Source: Ornithodoros turicata (lineage: Eukaryota; Arthropoda; Arachnida; Ixodida; Argasidae). Taken from it: a stretch of DNA of 64,000 nt. The notes under the pieces were generated by a model. The model did not search any database, was not told where the DNA came from, and worked only from the letters and a program-made list of their open reading frames with translations. The translations under genes were made by a program, and so were the position numbers. The stretch spans positions 192,970,031 to 193,034,030 of the forward strand of contig NC_088201.1 in NCBI RefSeq assembly GCF_037126465.1, given 5' to 3'. Below, in pieces: positions 1 through 11,701 of this stretch. Every line of letters starts with the position of its first letter. The stretch's first letter is position 1.

Positions 1-44
1 ATCCGCGGATATCCGCTTCCATCCGCGGATGGTGCAGGGCTCTA
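1..44. mobile_element. Right end of a hAT-type element cut by the window edge
   Basis: The last bases read ...GGTGCAGGGCTCTA, i.e. inward from the end TAGAGCCCTGCA, which matches the first 12 bases of the complete hAT-type element at 20634-21462. Internally it has repeats of the palindromic motif ATCCGCGGAT. It is followed by acgcatac (45-52), a plausible 8-bp target; the opposite arm of the large inverted repeat carries the uninterrupted sequence near 3797-3806. The rest lies outside the window, so the second target copy cannot be checked. Confidence 0.5.
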
Positions 45-2032
45 ACGCATACAACACACGACGGGGAAAAGGCTTAACACAGAGTGCTCAGGAATAATCG
101 CAGCGCTACCGCACATCGCTACGAAGCTCAACGGCTAACACAAGATGACAACAACAAGATATTAGCGAAAGGTAAAAATTGCAGCAAGAAAGACACCACT
201 GAACAAGCCTAGACATGCAACATCGAGTGCGAAAACAGTGGTGATCGGGGAAAAAGCCTAAGCCTGCGCCGAATCATCATAGAGCATATACAAGTTCATT
301 TTTGTATTTCGCGTAAAGTAAACGCGGTGTGCTTGGAAAACGACGCACAAATTTTCTTAGGGAGCAGAGAAATATAGGAATTTCTTATCCGTGCTCAGGT
401 ACCAGCGTTATTGCTCAAATACCCATAACTGCAAACTGCTTACTGTATCAACATATCGAGCACCCAACGAAATCTAACAAGCAACTCCACTTCCATTGAT
501 AGAACACTATTCAAACGGCTTTCTTCTGCATAAAAGTAGAGAAAAATTTCACGCACTTTTGTTGGCATAGGAAAAAAGAAACGAGGCACACGCTACTAAA
601 CTGAGAGAAAGACACCCATTTCTGCTATCTGATAATTCTTGCATAATGCTACATGCGCAGTTGCGTTATCCCTGCGTAAAGAAAGCACAGAACCATGGTA
701 CACATCCCGTAAGCGAGAAGGGGAAGTCACTTTTTCTCGGACAGCTTAATAAGATAAAATCTGAATTTTTACCAAGAAAAGTAAGCTTGAACAGCTACGA
801 GCGTGATAGACACATACTAACGAACAAACAAAACACTCCTGTCCACTTCTAGTGATAAAATTGGAGCAAAGGCTTGAACCACACGATAAGAACAAAGCAC
901 ACCGCTTCAGGAAAGCATATCAAATTCAGCGCAACAGGACCGTCATCGAGAAGTCATAAAATAGCCTGACCAAACAAGGGCTTCACCAGGGTCGCGTGGC
1001 CTTTCCATTAAAAACGCTCGTTCAATCCATCAGATTACAATGCAAACACAATAGCAAGTATTTTTAGACGACTATTCCACGCAATAGTACATAAATGTAT
1101 CTCTCGTCGTGAGTCGTGTCCCACGAAAAGGTGAACACATAGCACTTACTTGTCAAGTGGGGTCCCTGGTTCAGAAAGGCGCGCACACACAGACACACAC
1201 TCACATTTTCACACTCACAAACACAAAGTCTATTTTCACAACCACATAAATCCATATAATTCATCGGGTCAATAATTATCCTACCATCGTCAAAAGACGG
1301 CACACACATGTGTGCGATCGCAAAACAATAGGTCCTCGTTCCGAATGTAATAGGATATCGCCACTCGGCCGGCGCGAAAAAAAAAAAAAGAAAGGAATGC
1401 ATGCTCGCCATACTTCCAAGAAGAAAACGGTGCCGCCCTTCTGCGCAGCAATCATTATACAGGAGTGAATTCACTTCGTTTTCCTTTTATTTCCTTGCAG
1501 CCACATATTTTGCAAGAATACTATGGAGTGCTGGAACACGTAAATGTGAAGATCATTCGCTACAAGGTGTAGCTCCTGTCATTTTTAAACCAAACCAGCT
1601 GACATGTGTTCATAAGCATACGACCCTTCACTTGATAGGTAAGTCGCTAATGAATCACATAAAATCAAATAAAGTTGTCATTCCATCAGCATTGATTGCA
1701 AGCTTCAGTGCACAACAGAGCAATGCGTGCCCATCAGCACGCCTTGGGCTCACTTCGCACACACACAATAACTTTCTGGATATAGCCTACTACCACCAGA
1801 ATCAAAGATTTAGCGCAAAGACTTAGAGCAAGGATAATCATCCGCTTCGTCTCGTATTTTTTTAAGGAACGCCAAAAAGCCTCACTCTAGTGGTGTCAAA
1901 CAGTACGTAGGAACTGATTACAACGAGGTGATTTTTATTTACTTATTTTTTTCTTGAGAATTTAGTACTTAGTGCGAGTCATCTAAACTTACCCGGTCTG
2001 CTTTACCGCTGTTAAAGTAATAAAGCAGTGCG
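45..2032. repeat. Left arm of a ~3.8 kb inverted repeat
   Basis: Read in reverse complement this arm matches 2131-3808 almost throughout. Examples are 961-1020 against 3145-3215 and 1904-2030 against 2133-2275. The arm contains about 300 bp (roughly 240-590) that the other arm lacks but that resembles 4100-4400. Apparent reading frames here are mirrored in both arms and overlap CA-rich simple sequence, so they are not called as genes. Family not recognised. Confidence 0.75.
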
Positions 2033-2130
2033 CGCGGACCGCGTCCCCACGCGAGCCGCACGCGGGCCCATTCTCGCGGTTTGCACACGCGGCCGCAATC
2101 ACGCGCGTGATCCGTTACCGATTCCCCGTG
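2033..2130. other. CpG-rich centre of the inverted repeat
   Basis: About 100 bp of strikingly GC- and CpG-rich sequence (gcgcgcggaccgcg, cgcgggccc, cgcggccgc, cacgcgcgtg) separates the two arms and contrasts with the AT-rich DNA on both sides. It could be a promoter-like loop or simply the unpaired turn of a foldback element; the sequence does not decide. Confidence 0.55.
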
Positions 2131-3808
2131 CAAGCGCACTGTTTTATCACTTTAACAGCGGCAAAGCAGACGTGGTAAGTTTAGATGGCTCGTAGAAAGT
2201 ACTAAATTCTGAAGAAAAAATAATATAAATAAATAAAAATTACCTCGTTGGTATCAATTCCTACGTACTGTTTGACACCACCAGAGTAAGGCTTTTTGGC
2301 GTGTCTTTAAAAAATACGAGACGAAGCGGATGATTATCCTTGCGCTAAATCTTTGATTCCGGTGGTAGTAGGGTACATCCAGAAAGTTATCGTGTGTGTG
2401 CGAAGTGAGCCCAAGGCGTGCTGATGGGCACGCATTGCTCTGTTGTGCACTGAAGCTTGCAATCAATGCTGATGAAATGGCGATTTTATTTTATTTTATG
2501 TGATTCATTAGCGACTTACCTATCTAGTGAAGGGTCGTATGCTTATGGACACATGTCGACTGGTTTGGTTTAAAAATGACGAGAGCTACGTCTCGTAGCG
2601 AATGATGTTCACATTTACGCGTTCTAGCACTCTATAATATTCTTGCAAAATATGTGGCTGCAAGGAAATAAAAGGAAAACGAGGTGAATTCACTCCTGTA
2701 TAATGATTGCTGCGCAGAAGTGCGGCACCGTTTTCTTCTTGGATGTATAGCGAACATGCATTCCTTTCTTTTTTCTTTATTTCGCGCCGGCCGAATGGCT
2801 ATATCCTATTACATCCGGAACGAGGACATATTGTTTTGCGTTCGCATACATGTATGTGCCGTCTTTTGACGATGGTAGGATAATTATTGACCCGAGGAAT
2901 AATATGGATTTATGTGGTTGTGAAAATAGACTGTGTTTGTGAGTGTGAAAATGTGAGTGTGTGTCTGTGTGTGTGCGCGCGCGTGCGAGCTTTTCTGAAC
3001 CAGGGACCCCACTTGACAAGTAAGTGCTATGTGTTTGCCTTTTCGTGTGACACGACTCACGACGAATGATACATTTATGTACTATTGCGTGGAATAGTGG
3101 TTTAAAAAATACTTGTTATTATGTTTGCATTGTAATCTGATGGGCTGAACGAGCGCTTTTAATGGAAAGGCCACGCGACCCTGGCGAAGTCCTTGTTTTG
3201 GGCAGGCTATTTTATGACTTCTCAATGACGGTCCTGTTGCACTGAATTTGATATGCTTTCCTGAAGCGGTCTGCCTTGTTCTTATCGTGTGGTTCAAGCC
3301 TTTAGCTCCAATTCTATCAGTAGAAGTGAATAGGAGTGTTTTCTTTGTTCGTTAGTATGTGTCTGTCACGCTCGTAGCTGTGTTCAAGCTTAGTTTTCGT
3401 GGTAAAAATTCAGAAATTTTATCGTATTAAGCTGTCCGAGAAGAAGTGACTTTCCCTTCTCGCTTACGGGATGTGTGTCTTTGTCTCAGGGTGAATGAGT
3501 GTCTTTGTGTCAGTTTATTAGCGTGTGCCTCGTTTCGTTTTTCCTATGCGAACAAAAGTGTGTGTAATTTTTCGCCGCTCTTTGCTTATTTCTCTACTTT
3601 TACGTGTGTACATAAGTGTTTTCGCATTCGATGTTGCATGTCTAGGCTTGTTCAGTAGTGTCTGTCTTGCTGCAATTTTTACCCTTCGCTAATATCTTGT
3701 TGTCGTCTTGTGTTAGCCGTTGAGCTTCGTAGCAATGTGTGGTAGCGCTGCGATTATTCCTGAGCGCTCCGTGTTAAGCCTTTTCCCCGTCGTGTGTTGC
3801 ATGCGTTG
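2131..3808. repeat. Right arm of the ~3.8 kb inverted repeat
   Basis: Inverted copy of 45-2032, ending near cgtgtgttgcatgcgtt at about 3790-3806, which pairs with the sequence directly after the hAT-like end at position 44. The outer part merges into a direct tandem array that continues to about 5000. Contains CA/GT-rich simple sequence near 2940-2990. Confidence 0.75.
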
Positions 3809-4990
3809 TCCTGTGTGCGTGTGTGTGTGTGGAATTGCTCAGCAGTGGCTTGCAATTTCCACCCGTAGAAAATTCGGCATATATCGTATTATGCTGCCCG
3901 AGTAAAAGTGATTTTCCCTGATCGCGTAAGGTAATTTGTGTACACCTTTGTCTTGTGCTCTCTTTTCGCAGGGACAACGCAGCGGTGTGTATCGCATTAT
4001 GCAATAATTTTCTGATAACGGAAGTTAGTGCCTTTTTCTCAGTTTATTTGCGTGCGCTACGGTTTCTTGCAGTTACAGCTATTGGAGCACAAATGCGTGT
4101 AATTTTTAGCGGTTATTTTCTTCTTTTACTGCTTTTACTCAGAATGTAGCTGAGGGGAAACAGTCAGCATCCAGGTAGAGCAGAAGAAAGCCGCTAGGCA
4201 AAGGAAAGTTCATGAAAAAATTGAATTTGTGTGTTTTTGTTATATGTTGTTGAGTGTCAATAATGAGTTTGCTCGATATGTTGATGGAGTAAGCTGTTTG
4301 CATTTATAGCTATTTGTGCAGAAATACTGGTATCTGAGTGTGGAGCAGAAATTCCTATAAAGCACGTCTCCTTGTGCATTTGTGTCCTGCTGTCAGTGTG
4401 TGCATGCTTTTTCTTCATTTGTGACGTCATCATGGCATGTCTGAACTCGTTTAGCAGTGTTGCAATTTTACCCCATCGCTAGTATATCTTCTTGTTGTCA
4501 TCTTGTGTTAGCCGTTGAGTTTTGTAGCGATGTCCGGCGACTCTGCTATTATTCCTGAGCGCTCCGTCTTAAGCCTTTTTCCTGCTCGGTTAAAGCAATT
4601 TGTGTGCCCTTGTCGCGTGCTTTCTTTACGCAAGGGCAATGCGGCTGTGTATGTAGCATTATGCAAGAAATATCTTATATCAGAAATGGGTGTCTTTTCC
4701 TTAGTTTATTTGTGTATGCTTCGGTTTTTGAAGTCATTGCAATTCAAGCACAGGTGCACACAATTTTTTCTTGCCCTTTCCTTTTTCCACCGATTTTATG
4801 CAGAAGAAAGTCGCATGGTACAGCTGCATTCGTGAGAAGAGGGTTTGTATGTTTTTTGTGTGTTAGATGTAATTAGGAGCAGGGTGTGTTGAGGAAGTCA
4901 ACTGTTATAGGTATTTGTGCAGAAATGCTTGCATCTGAGCATAGGACAGAAATTCCTAGCACACCCCTCTCAGTATAAATTAATTATTTT
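3672..4990. repeat. Degenerate tandem units of ~0.8 kb
   Basis: 3672-3787 and 4463-4585 are the same sequence (landmarks: gtgttagccgttgag, attcctgagcgctccg, ttaagcctttt) about 790 bp apart, and the following parts also correspond (around 3960-4100 with 4620-4790; 4290-4360 with 4895-4965). The array is continuous with the right arm of the inverted repeat. No gene supported. Confidence 0.65.
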
Positions 4991-5522
4991 GGTTGTGAGA
5001 CTGCTTCACTGCATGACAAGGCTGAAATGGGAAGAGAGAAAAATTGGAGCGCTTCTTTAATAGTGATCCAGGTAACAGGACAATTATAGTTTCCATAGAA
5101 AGTCGAATTTTAAGGCTCCTAAATTATAGTTGAGCGTAGTACGGACTTTTTGTGATAGTCTTTCTAAACTGCAATGCAGTAATCATTAATATAGTAGGAA
5201 TGTAATCATGTAACGGCGTTCTGTCTAGTCGTCCGTCGAACGCGAATGGAACTTGGCCCCCAGGCTTTCGCGCCTTTTTATTCGCAGGTGTAGCCTCAAA
5301 CAACGAGTATAGGAACATAGAAAGGGTCATGTATTACATAAGCCTGGTTATGATGTTGAGTGGTCTCACTTATAAGCATTGGTAAAGTGGTAAAAAGCAA
5401 TGGTAGTTTACTGGTGTTCTGATTCTAATGACCATGATGAGTCTTTGGGGCGAAAATCGCTAATATGCACAGTGTTTTTTTTAAATTTTAATGTCAGAAT
5501 GAATATTATTAAGAGTAGGACA
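4991..5522. other. Unassigned AT-rich stretch
   Basis: No coding pattern, RNA gene or repeat boundary could be supported between the two tandem arrays. Confidence 0.4.
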
Positions 5523-7420
5523 AAGGAAATAATCTTGCGATTCAATAAATACTAGGAGTCTTTGTCTTTGCCGCTGTCTTCTTCAGACAGGATGTGATGA
5601 CGTCACGCAGTGTTTCAGATGTCTGTAGCAATGCATTGACCATTACTGGAAAAAAGTGTAGCAATAGGAAAATGGAGGATGGTGTGCATTATCCTGGACG
5701 GATTTATGAAGAGCACTGTTTTCGAATAAGAGGAGTGTGTGTGTTTAGAAATAGTTTGATGCAGGTTTTCTGCTTTGTTCAAGTGTTTCTCTTTGCTTTT
5801 CCCCCCCTTGTTATCTGACAAACATGCTCTGACATGCCCTGACCCGTTCTGTCATGCTTTCCTTCTGCATGTAGTTCTGTATTTTTTTTTCTTTTTGACA
5901 AGTAACATTCTTGTCTTGACGATGACGATAGTGCTGCCTTGCATGGGAGTAGAGCTAGAACGATTCTTAATAATTTTGTGATCCATTTAGTTGAGAGAGT
6001 AACCACAAGGGGGACAGGTGTGTGACTTTATTCAGGAGGAACAAAGCGTCGTTATTCAGTTATCTGCATGGCTCTCGGATGGGACGGATATGTCTTGCTG
6101 AACCATTATATTGTTTCTTCCTGTACTCATAAGTCTCATTTAGTAAGACTTTGGGAATGAAATGCTTAATTCCTACTCTCTTGCGTGGTGTTTTTCTGCA
6201 ATACTTTTTCTGTTTCCTATGCAATCATTATAGTAGAATAAAGGAAATAATCCTGGGATAGTGATTCAATAAATAACAGGTCCCCTGTCTAGAACGTACG
6301 TGTCCTTGAGCTACGCAGGTGCATGCCAAGGTGATGACATCATACCGCGACTGTATTGTTTCAGGTGAATCTTGCCCAGTTGGACATTAGTGAAAAAAAA
6401 ACAGTGTAGCCCTGAGACAATAGGATGACGTCACGACCAATGAGCAAAGCCTGCAGAGGGCGCAACGATTTGCTTCGCTCTTGGACACTAGCGGGTGTGG
6501 ACGCCTTAATTCTGTTCCTAGCACTTGCGTTGGCCGTTAGTGGAAGAGCGTAGCTTTGGTGGGGTTCCGTTTTCCCCTGATGGGGTGCAGATGTGTGGTT
6601 CATCACTGGTGAATGGTGTTCAACGATGCAGGTGGATTTTATAACGAGCGGATTTACAATAGGGGAATGCAGCGTACTTGTCCGATGATGATGAGTGTCT
6701 TTTTCACTGTGTTCTAGTGTTTCTCTGTGTTCGCTTTCCTCTGTTGCCCAGCAGTCGTGCGATTTGTCCTCGTGTAATAGCGCTCCTGACATGCCCCGAC
6801 ATGCATGCTTTCCTCTGTTGATGCATCTATCTTTGTATTTTTCTTTTTTGACAAGAAAGATTCTTGTCTTGTCATTCTTGTCTTGACGATGACACTAGTG
6901 CTGCCCTGAATGGGAATAGTGCTAGAACAATTCTTTATAATTTTGCGATGAAATTAGTTCGGAAAGTAACCGCAAGGGGGACAGATGCACGACTTATAGA
7001 GGAGAAAAAAGCATTACAATTCAGTTCTACGCTTCTACGCAAAATATCTACGCTTGGTTCTACGCTTGGCTCTCGGATGGAAAGGACGTATAGTTCTGCA
7101 CCCCTGTGACTGCCGTTGTGGTGTAACGAATTCTTTCGCCAACTTTGTCCCCCCTTTTTATGATTTTGATGCCCGTGCATGTTGGGTGCTGGTTGCTGTT
7201 GTCCAGGCATCCCTGCCGTTTTCTATCTTCTTCTGTCTTGGGAACGAGAGTAGCCCTGGCGTGATTCTTAATAATTTTGCCATGAAATTAGGTGAGAAAG
7301 TAACCGCTAGGGGACTGCTGATGCATGACTTTATAGAGGAGAAAAAAGCATTACGATTCAGTTCTGTGCCTGGCTGTCAGATGGAGCAGTTGCATCAGTC
7401 TGCACTCCCTGTGACTGCTG
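5523..7420. repeat. Second degenerate tandem array
   Basis: The same landmarks recur in order. aaggaaataatc...gattcaataaata occurs at 5523 and 6238; a tgatgacgtca or tgatgacatca motif follows each (about 5596 and 6333); cttgtcttgacgatgac plus agagta(accgc/accac)aaggg occurs at 5910-6020, 6870-6985 and, more diverged, 7250-7320; gaggagaaaaaagcatta(c) occurs at 6999 and 7337. Unit length varies between about 0.4 and 0.9 kb. The frame at 7054-7707 crosses unit boundaries and is not supported as a gene. Confidence 0.55.
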
Positions 7421-8035
7421 TTGTGGTGGGCTGCTTTGCTTCTGTGCTTGATTCTTTTTGTTGTTTGCTATTGATAGTGAGCATATTTACTCTTGCTTGC
7501 CCAGCCTCTGTATTATTAGTGTTTTTCTTCTTGCATGTCCAGAGCAGTCTTAACCGGCCCAGACATGCCATGATGACGTCACAGCTGACGTCACTGGATG
7601 TCCGGAACTGGTGGTGGCAACTGAAGATGCTTTCCAACCACTTCTGTGCTCCGTCGGCCAGCAATGATCAGCGGTCGTTCCGGACCGCTTTCTTCAAGGT
7701 GGCGTGAGTGATCTTAGCTAAACTCCTTCTCTCCACTGTCTTTCTATCTTTTTATTTGATTTTCTACGTCTTTTTATTTGTTATCAGCTCAAGTAGGCGA
7801 CAACACACACTGTGGTCTGGACACGTCTTAGATCCTCCCCAATTAGTGTAATGACTCACTGAATGATCGTTAGTTACGTGCACGACACTCCTCCTCCTCC
7901 TCCTCCGGTCCCAAATTGCTCTAATTGCTAATTAATGGCGTCCAGATCACTGTGTGGGTTGCCGGCTTCTTGAGCTGATAATATACTACTGTTGAGAAGA
8001 GCTCACAGTTTCCATGATCCAACAGCTCTGTGGGT
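7421..8035. other. Unassigned stretch with two CRE-like sites
   Basis: No gene supported. Contains two CRE-type palindromic cores (tgacgtca) at about 7573-7580 and 7585-7592, the same motif seen in the tandem array upstream, and a short ctcctc repeat near 7890. Confidence 0.4.
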
Positions 8036-8285
8036 TACCTTGGTCGGACGGAACCCTCTATAGCCTACCGCCATAACTGGATTTTCTCGCAAACGGGAGA
8101 AGCCGCTAGGGAACTCAGAGAAAGCCTCAACTTTCATCCAGCCAGAAGCACAGTACCCCAACTATGTAGATGATGCAGGTTTTCGACATTTACGTCATAA
8201 AAATGGCTGCACCCATGGCCATGGTTTCGTTGATTAATTAATTTTCGTAATAGGAAGACAGAACTGAGAAACGAATGTGCGTGTC
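8036..8285. repeat. 3'-end sequence related to the 6 kb TTAA elements, first part
   Basis: Closely matches 28923-29170 (shared ggtcggacggaaccctc, ataactggatttt, gcaaacgggagaagcc, tttacgtcataaaaatggct). More distantly it matches the 3' ends of C1 and C2 (gtcataaaaatggctgcgcc at about 42935 and 60742). The match to 28923-29300 resumes at about 9619, so the sequence has been split. Confidence 0.6.
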
Positions 8286-9618
8286 ACGTTGTGGTGTACC
8301 TTATTTTATGTTATTAGATATTCGAAACATCCATACGTCTTGTTATGCCTTTAATTACTTTGTTTTCATATGTCATTTTGAAGGTTTTGCGTAATTGCCG
8401 TTCCCACGCAATGGCCAGCACGTGTTAAAGTTATAAGCCACTTGACACAAGGCGAGGTCGGATTCCCCGAAGAGCTGAGACAATTAGAGCAACCGCAAGA
8501 CCATAGGGTAAGAACAAGCAGCAGGAACACAACAGAAAGTCGCCACTGAGAGCCCAACCCCGTTGGTTGGATTTATCGCGGAGCAATGATCGATAGAAAA
8601 AAGCTACCGTAACGAAAATTACCGCGGTAAGAACAAGCAGCAGGAACCAGAATAAAAAGTTGTCGGACTTCTTGGACTCGATACGAAGGCAGTAAGCACA
8701 GTGTGGAATGACCCTCATCATTCGAAAGCAGAGGTGCAGCCACCACGACCATCCACCATCTCAATGCTCCAATCCATGTGTAGATGAATCCATGTGTGGA
8801 CTGAATAGAAGAAGTGTAGAAGTGGGTGGAGAGAACTATATAGATGTCGTACAACTCGCAAATTTTATTCTGTGTAAGTCATTACTTTATTGTTTAATTA
8901 CAATTCATTTAATTGTTTATTGTTTCGTGGCAAAATCCGTACACACGAAATATCCATTGCTAAATATTGCTACGCGAATGAGGCAAAAGTACACAAAGAT
9001 GCGCTGGGGAAAAAGCGTTCAATCCACGTCAGAGCATGTGACCCTATGATGTTGATGTTTAAGCTCCAATAGGGCAAGTCACTTTTACTGAATGCCTACG
9101 GACGAGGCACATTAGGGTCTGGTCTCCCAAAACAGGAAGTGAGCGATCCACTTCCCAACGAAAGAAAGGCGCAGCCGCTGCACGGCCACCTTTGTATTTG
9201 TTAATCCTGCTCGCTTTTCCTGGGAACAATAACACTTTCGCCCTCAGTACGTGGAATTTTGTGTTTGCATTTGATTTGCGGAAGCTCTGTAATTCCTGAT
9301 TGGATGGCTCATTACACGTCAGTTTCTGACACTGTAATTGGACAAAAACTTGAGAAAGTGAGTTTATCCTCATTAATTATGTATTTGATTGGTTAGAAAA
9401 TATGATGCCACATCGTGGGCAGCACGTGACGCCAGTCCTGTGATATTCATTTAAAGCTGAAGTTTTCTTTGTGTAAATTATTATGAATTTCAACCTGAAA
9501 TCTGAGCTTTACGAGACGCCATGTAGATACTGAAAATAAACTGCTGTCTTCATCGATCATCGGCTGACTGTTCGTTGACCGCGTCCACCACCGATCCACA
9601 TCTTTCACTATGCGTTTC
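8286..9618. other. Insertion splitting the C-related repeat
   Basis: The two halves of the repeat (ending ...gaatgtgcgt and resuming ttcaggggcagttg) are adjacent in the copy at 28923-29300, so about 1.33 kb is extra here. A short imperfect duplication (tgtgcgt/tatgcgt) borders it. Inside is a direct repeat of ggtaagaacaagcagcagga at about 8506 and 8626. Small frames on the minus strand (8366-8854) are not recognisable proteins. Confidence 0.4.
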
Positions 9619-9740
9619 AGGGGCAGTTGAGTGTGCTCTTTCTGAATATCACAACCATTTCAACACATCCTTTAATTGTTTCAATTCTCGCACGACTTAA
9701 AATGGAAAACATACCAAACATGTTCTCCTCTGATTACTTT
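9619..9740. repeat. 3'-end sequence related to the 6 kb TTAA elements, second part
   Basis: Continues the match to 29170-29300 (gggcagttg, ctgaatatcacaacc, tttcaacaca, ttaattgtt, aaaatggaaaac). Homology runs past a TTAA at 9672-9675, so this is not a clean element end. Confidence 0.5.
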
Positions 9741-11073
9741 TGTTAATTAGCTTCATTTTCAAATTGGCAGTCTCTTCATATAGCGCCCACCGATTTATTT
9801 CTGACTGAGCACAAAAGATGCGTGCAAGCCTCGACTTCCAAAACTGAATGACTGAGGTGTCAAAACCTGGTAAGCGACAAGAAAGGCATACACCTGTCTG
9901 CTTAATGTTGAAGAGAAACGGTATTTCTAAAGTCTAGGTGGTTTCTTTGCCAGTCGCCTGTTTGGCGGTGTTTTCAAAGAGGTGTTTGTGAACACCAATT
10001 GTAGAAGCCCTAACACTGTTCAGTAATTTGAGACATCACCTCAAATTAAAGTGCAATCTACCTTCGGCACGCGAGACGGAAAACCATGCGCTCGTTGAAC
10101 CGCCTGAGTTCTGTGGGAAGTCGTTGCACACTTCGTTTGTCTGCTCTTCGTAGAAACTAAACAGACCCCAATTCCCAGCAATTCGTGTGTTCCTTTTGTG
10201 TGTGTGTGTGTGTGTGTGTGCGTGCGCGCGCGCTGTTGTTCACGTGATTTCTCCTATACAGCAGTGCGACGTCGTCGATACCCGCAAAAGAGCAAAGCAA
10301 CGCAGGGATCTTGGGCGCGTGTGTCACAATCGAAGCCCGCTCACCGGCACCGCTCAAAAAGGAAATGTGCACGCTAATAGGGTGCTTGAGAAGCAGCTAA
10401 GGAGACATAATTGTCATTAAAAACAAGTGTAAGAAATTAAACATCTCCTTTGTTGGTCCACAGCTCTGCGTCGCAACTGCGCCAACGGTATATTGCATAT
10501 TGCAACATTGCATATTCTCTTCAAGAAATCCTGGAAGAAAGTCAAGAAATCCAGCCGGGATTCGGGATGTCCCGGATCCCGACACTGTCTGCCCTTTTGG
10601 TGATGCTTGTTCTTTCCTGCATATGCTTTCATTTGTTGCACCTGATTCACGCCAAGCAGTGTGTTTGACATGTATTTTAGGTCAAGTGATTGCGTTTGTT
10701 CCGTTTTTGGAACCGGAAACAGCGGTTATGTGTGCTGAGAGTTGCGCGTTTTCTTTTTTGAATTATCCACATTGTCTTTCGTTTGTCTCACCAACCAGGA
10801 ATCAGTGCTCGCTCCTCACTCTTCGGAAGGATTCGAGAAAAAAAAAATATGTCGGGTGCCGCACAAAAACGTCGAGTGCAGCGCGTAGACCTAGACTGCA
10901 AGAGAGCCCCCCCCCCCACACACACACCCCCCCCCCTCAATCTCGCTAGTCGGAAAAGCTTTTCTCGTTGGCTACCAGTCCGTCTGCAACGTCATTTGCC
11001 TCGCCAATACTGAGGCCAGCGACTTCTTTTCTTTCTTTCTTTCTTTTCGCTGTTGCATTACGCGCCGCCCGTC
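9741..11073. other. Unassigned stretch with simple repeats
   Basis: No gene supported. Contains a (GT)n/(GC)n tract at about 10195-10233, a poly-C/CA patch at about 10905-10937 and a (CTTT)n patch near 11027-11047. Small frames over these tracts have no recognisable domain. Confidence 0.4.
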
Positions 11074-11427
11074 CCGCGTCTCGACCGGTCTGGTCTGTCT
11101 CGCTAGCAGATGGTTCTCGGTGGACAAAGAAAAGTGCTCTGTCACATGACGTCACGAGACGCGAGGAGTCGCTTGGGCGAGGTCGCCGCCGCTGGTTCTC
11201 TTGCAGAGTAAGTTTCTCGGCAAATTCGCGCTTCCCAAAGGAAATATTTTGCGTGAAGGTTCTTGAAGGTAGTAGGCTTATGTGACGCAGAATAAAGAAT
11301 ATATGTTCGAGGTGCCTTCCATGCTCTTTTATAGGCTGATTCACACTACTGCGTTTACGGTCGCGCTTACGTGTTACGTAAGCTGACACCGAATCATTAC
11401 AATGAAACATCCTTCAGGATAGAACGA

Positions 11428-11701
11428 TGATGATGATGATGATGATGATGATTCCGGTTTTTATGGCGCACAGACAACTAAGGTCATAGTGCGCCAAAAC
11501 TGTGGTGAAATTATGATTAATTAAATATGTGCGTGAACAATGATAGGGATGTGATCAGTTAAACTTCTATGCGATGTCCAGTAAAAACTTCTTTAAAAAT
11601 ACATAAAATAGCTATACAAAATTACACGAGATTGACTATCCCGGTGTCTTTCAAGAAGTTAAAAATGCTGTTAAAAGGGACGATAGCCTCATCACCCAGC
11701 A
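11428..11701 (-). mobile_element. Short retroposon with (ATC)n tail and 12-bp target duplication
   Basis: The 274-bp insert is flanked by perfect copies of aggatagaacga (11416-11427 and 11702-11713). The paralogous block has a single aggatagagcga at 32963-32974 with no insert, so the empty site is directly visible. On the minus strand it ends in a (ATC)n tail preceded by a stem-loop (ggcgcac...gtgcgcc), the form of a 5'-truncated LINE or a LINE-dependent SINE. A related but older 3' end is at 20205-20250 and 49585-49635. Confidence 0.75.

Noticed and set aside
1064..3069. Several mirrored frames in the large inverted repeat
   Set aside because: They are the same sequence read in both arms and include CA/GT simple repeats; no domain.
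7054..7707. 217-codon plus-strand frame
   Set aside because: Crosses boundaries of degenerate tandem units and has no recognisable domain; hydrophobic composition is due to T-rich sequence.
8366..8854. Hydrophobic minus-strand frames resembling membrane proteins
   Set aside because: Three overlapping short frames in an insertion containing a local direct repeat; no start context or homology.
10946..11410. 154-codon minus-strand frame, partly conserved at 32796-33200
   Set aside because: It lies in paralogous block B, has no recognisable domain, and differences between the copies do not favour silent positions by eye; the frame is shorter in copy 2.
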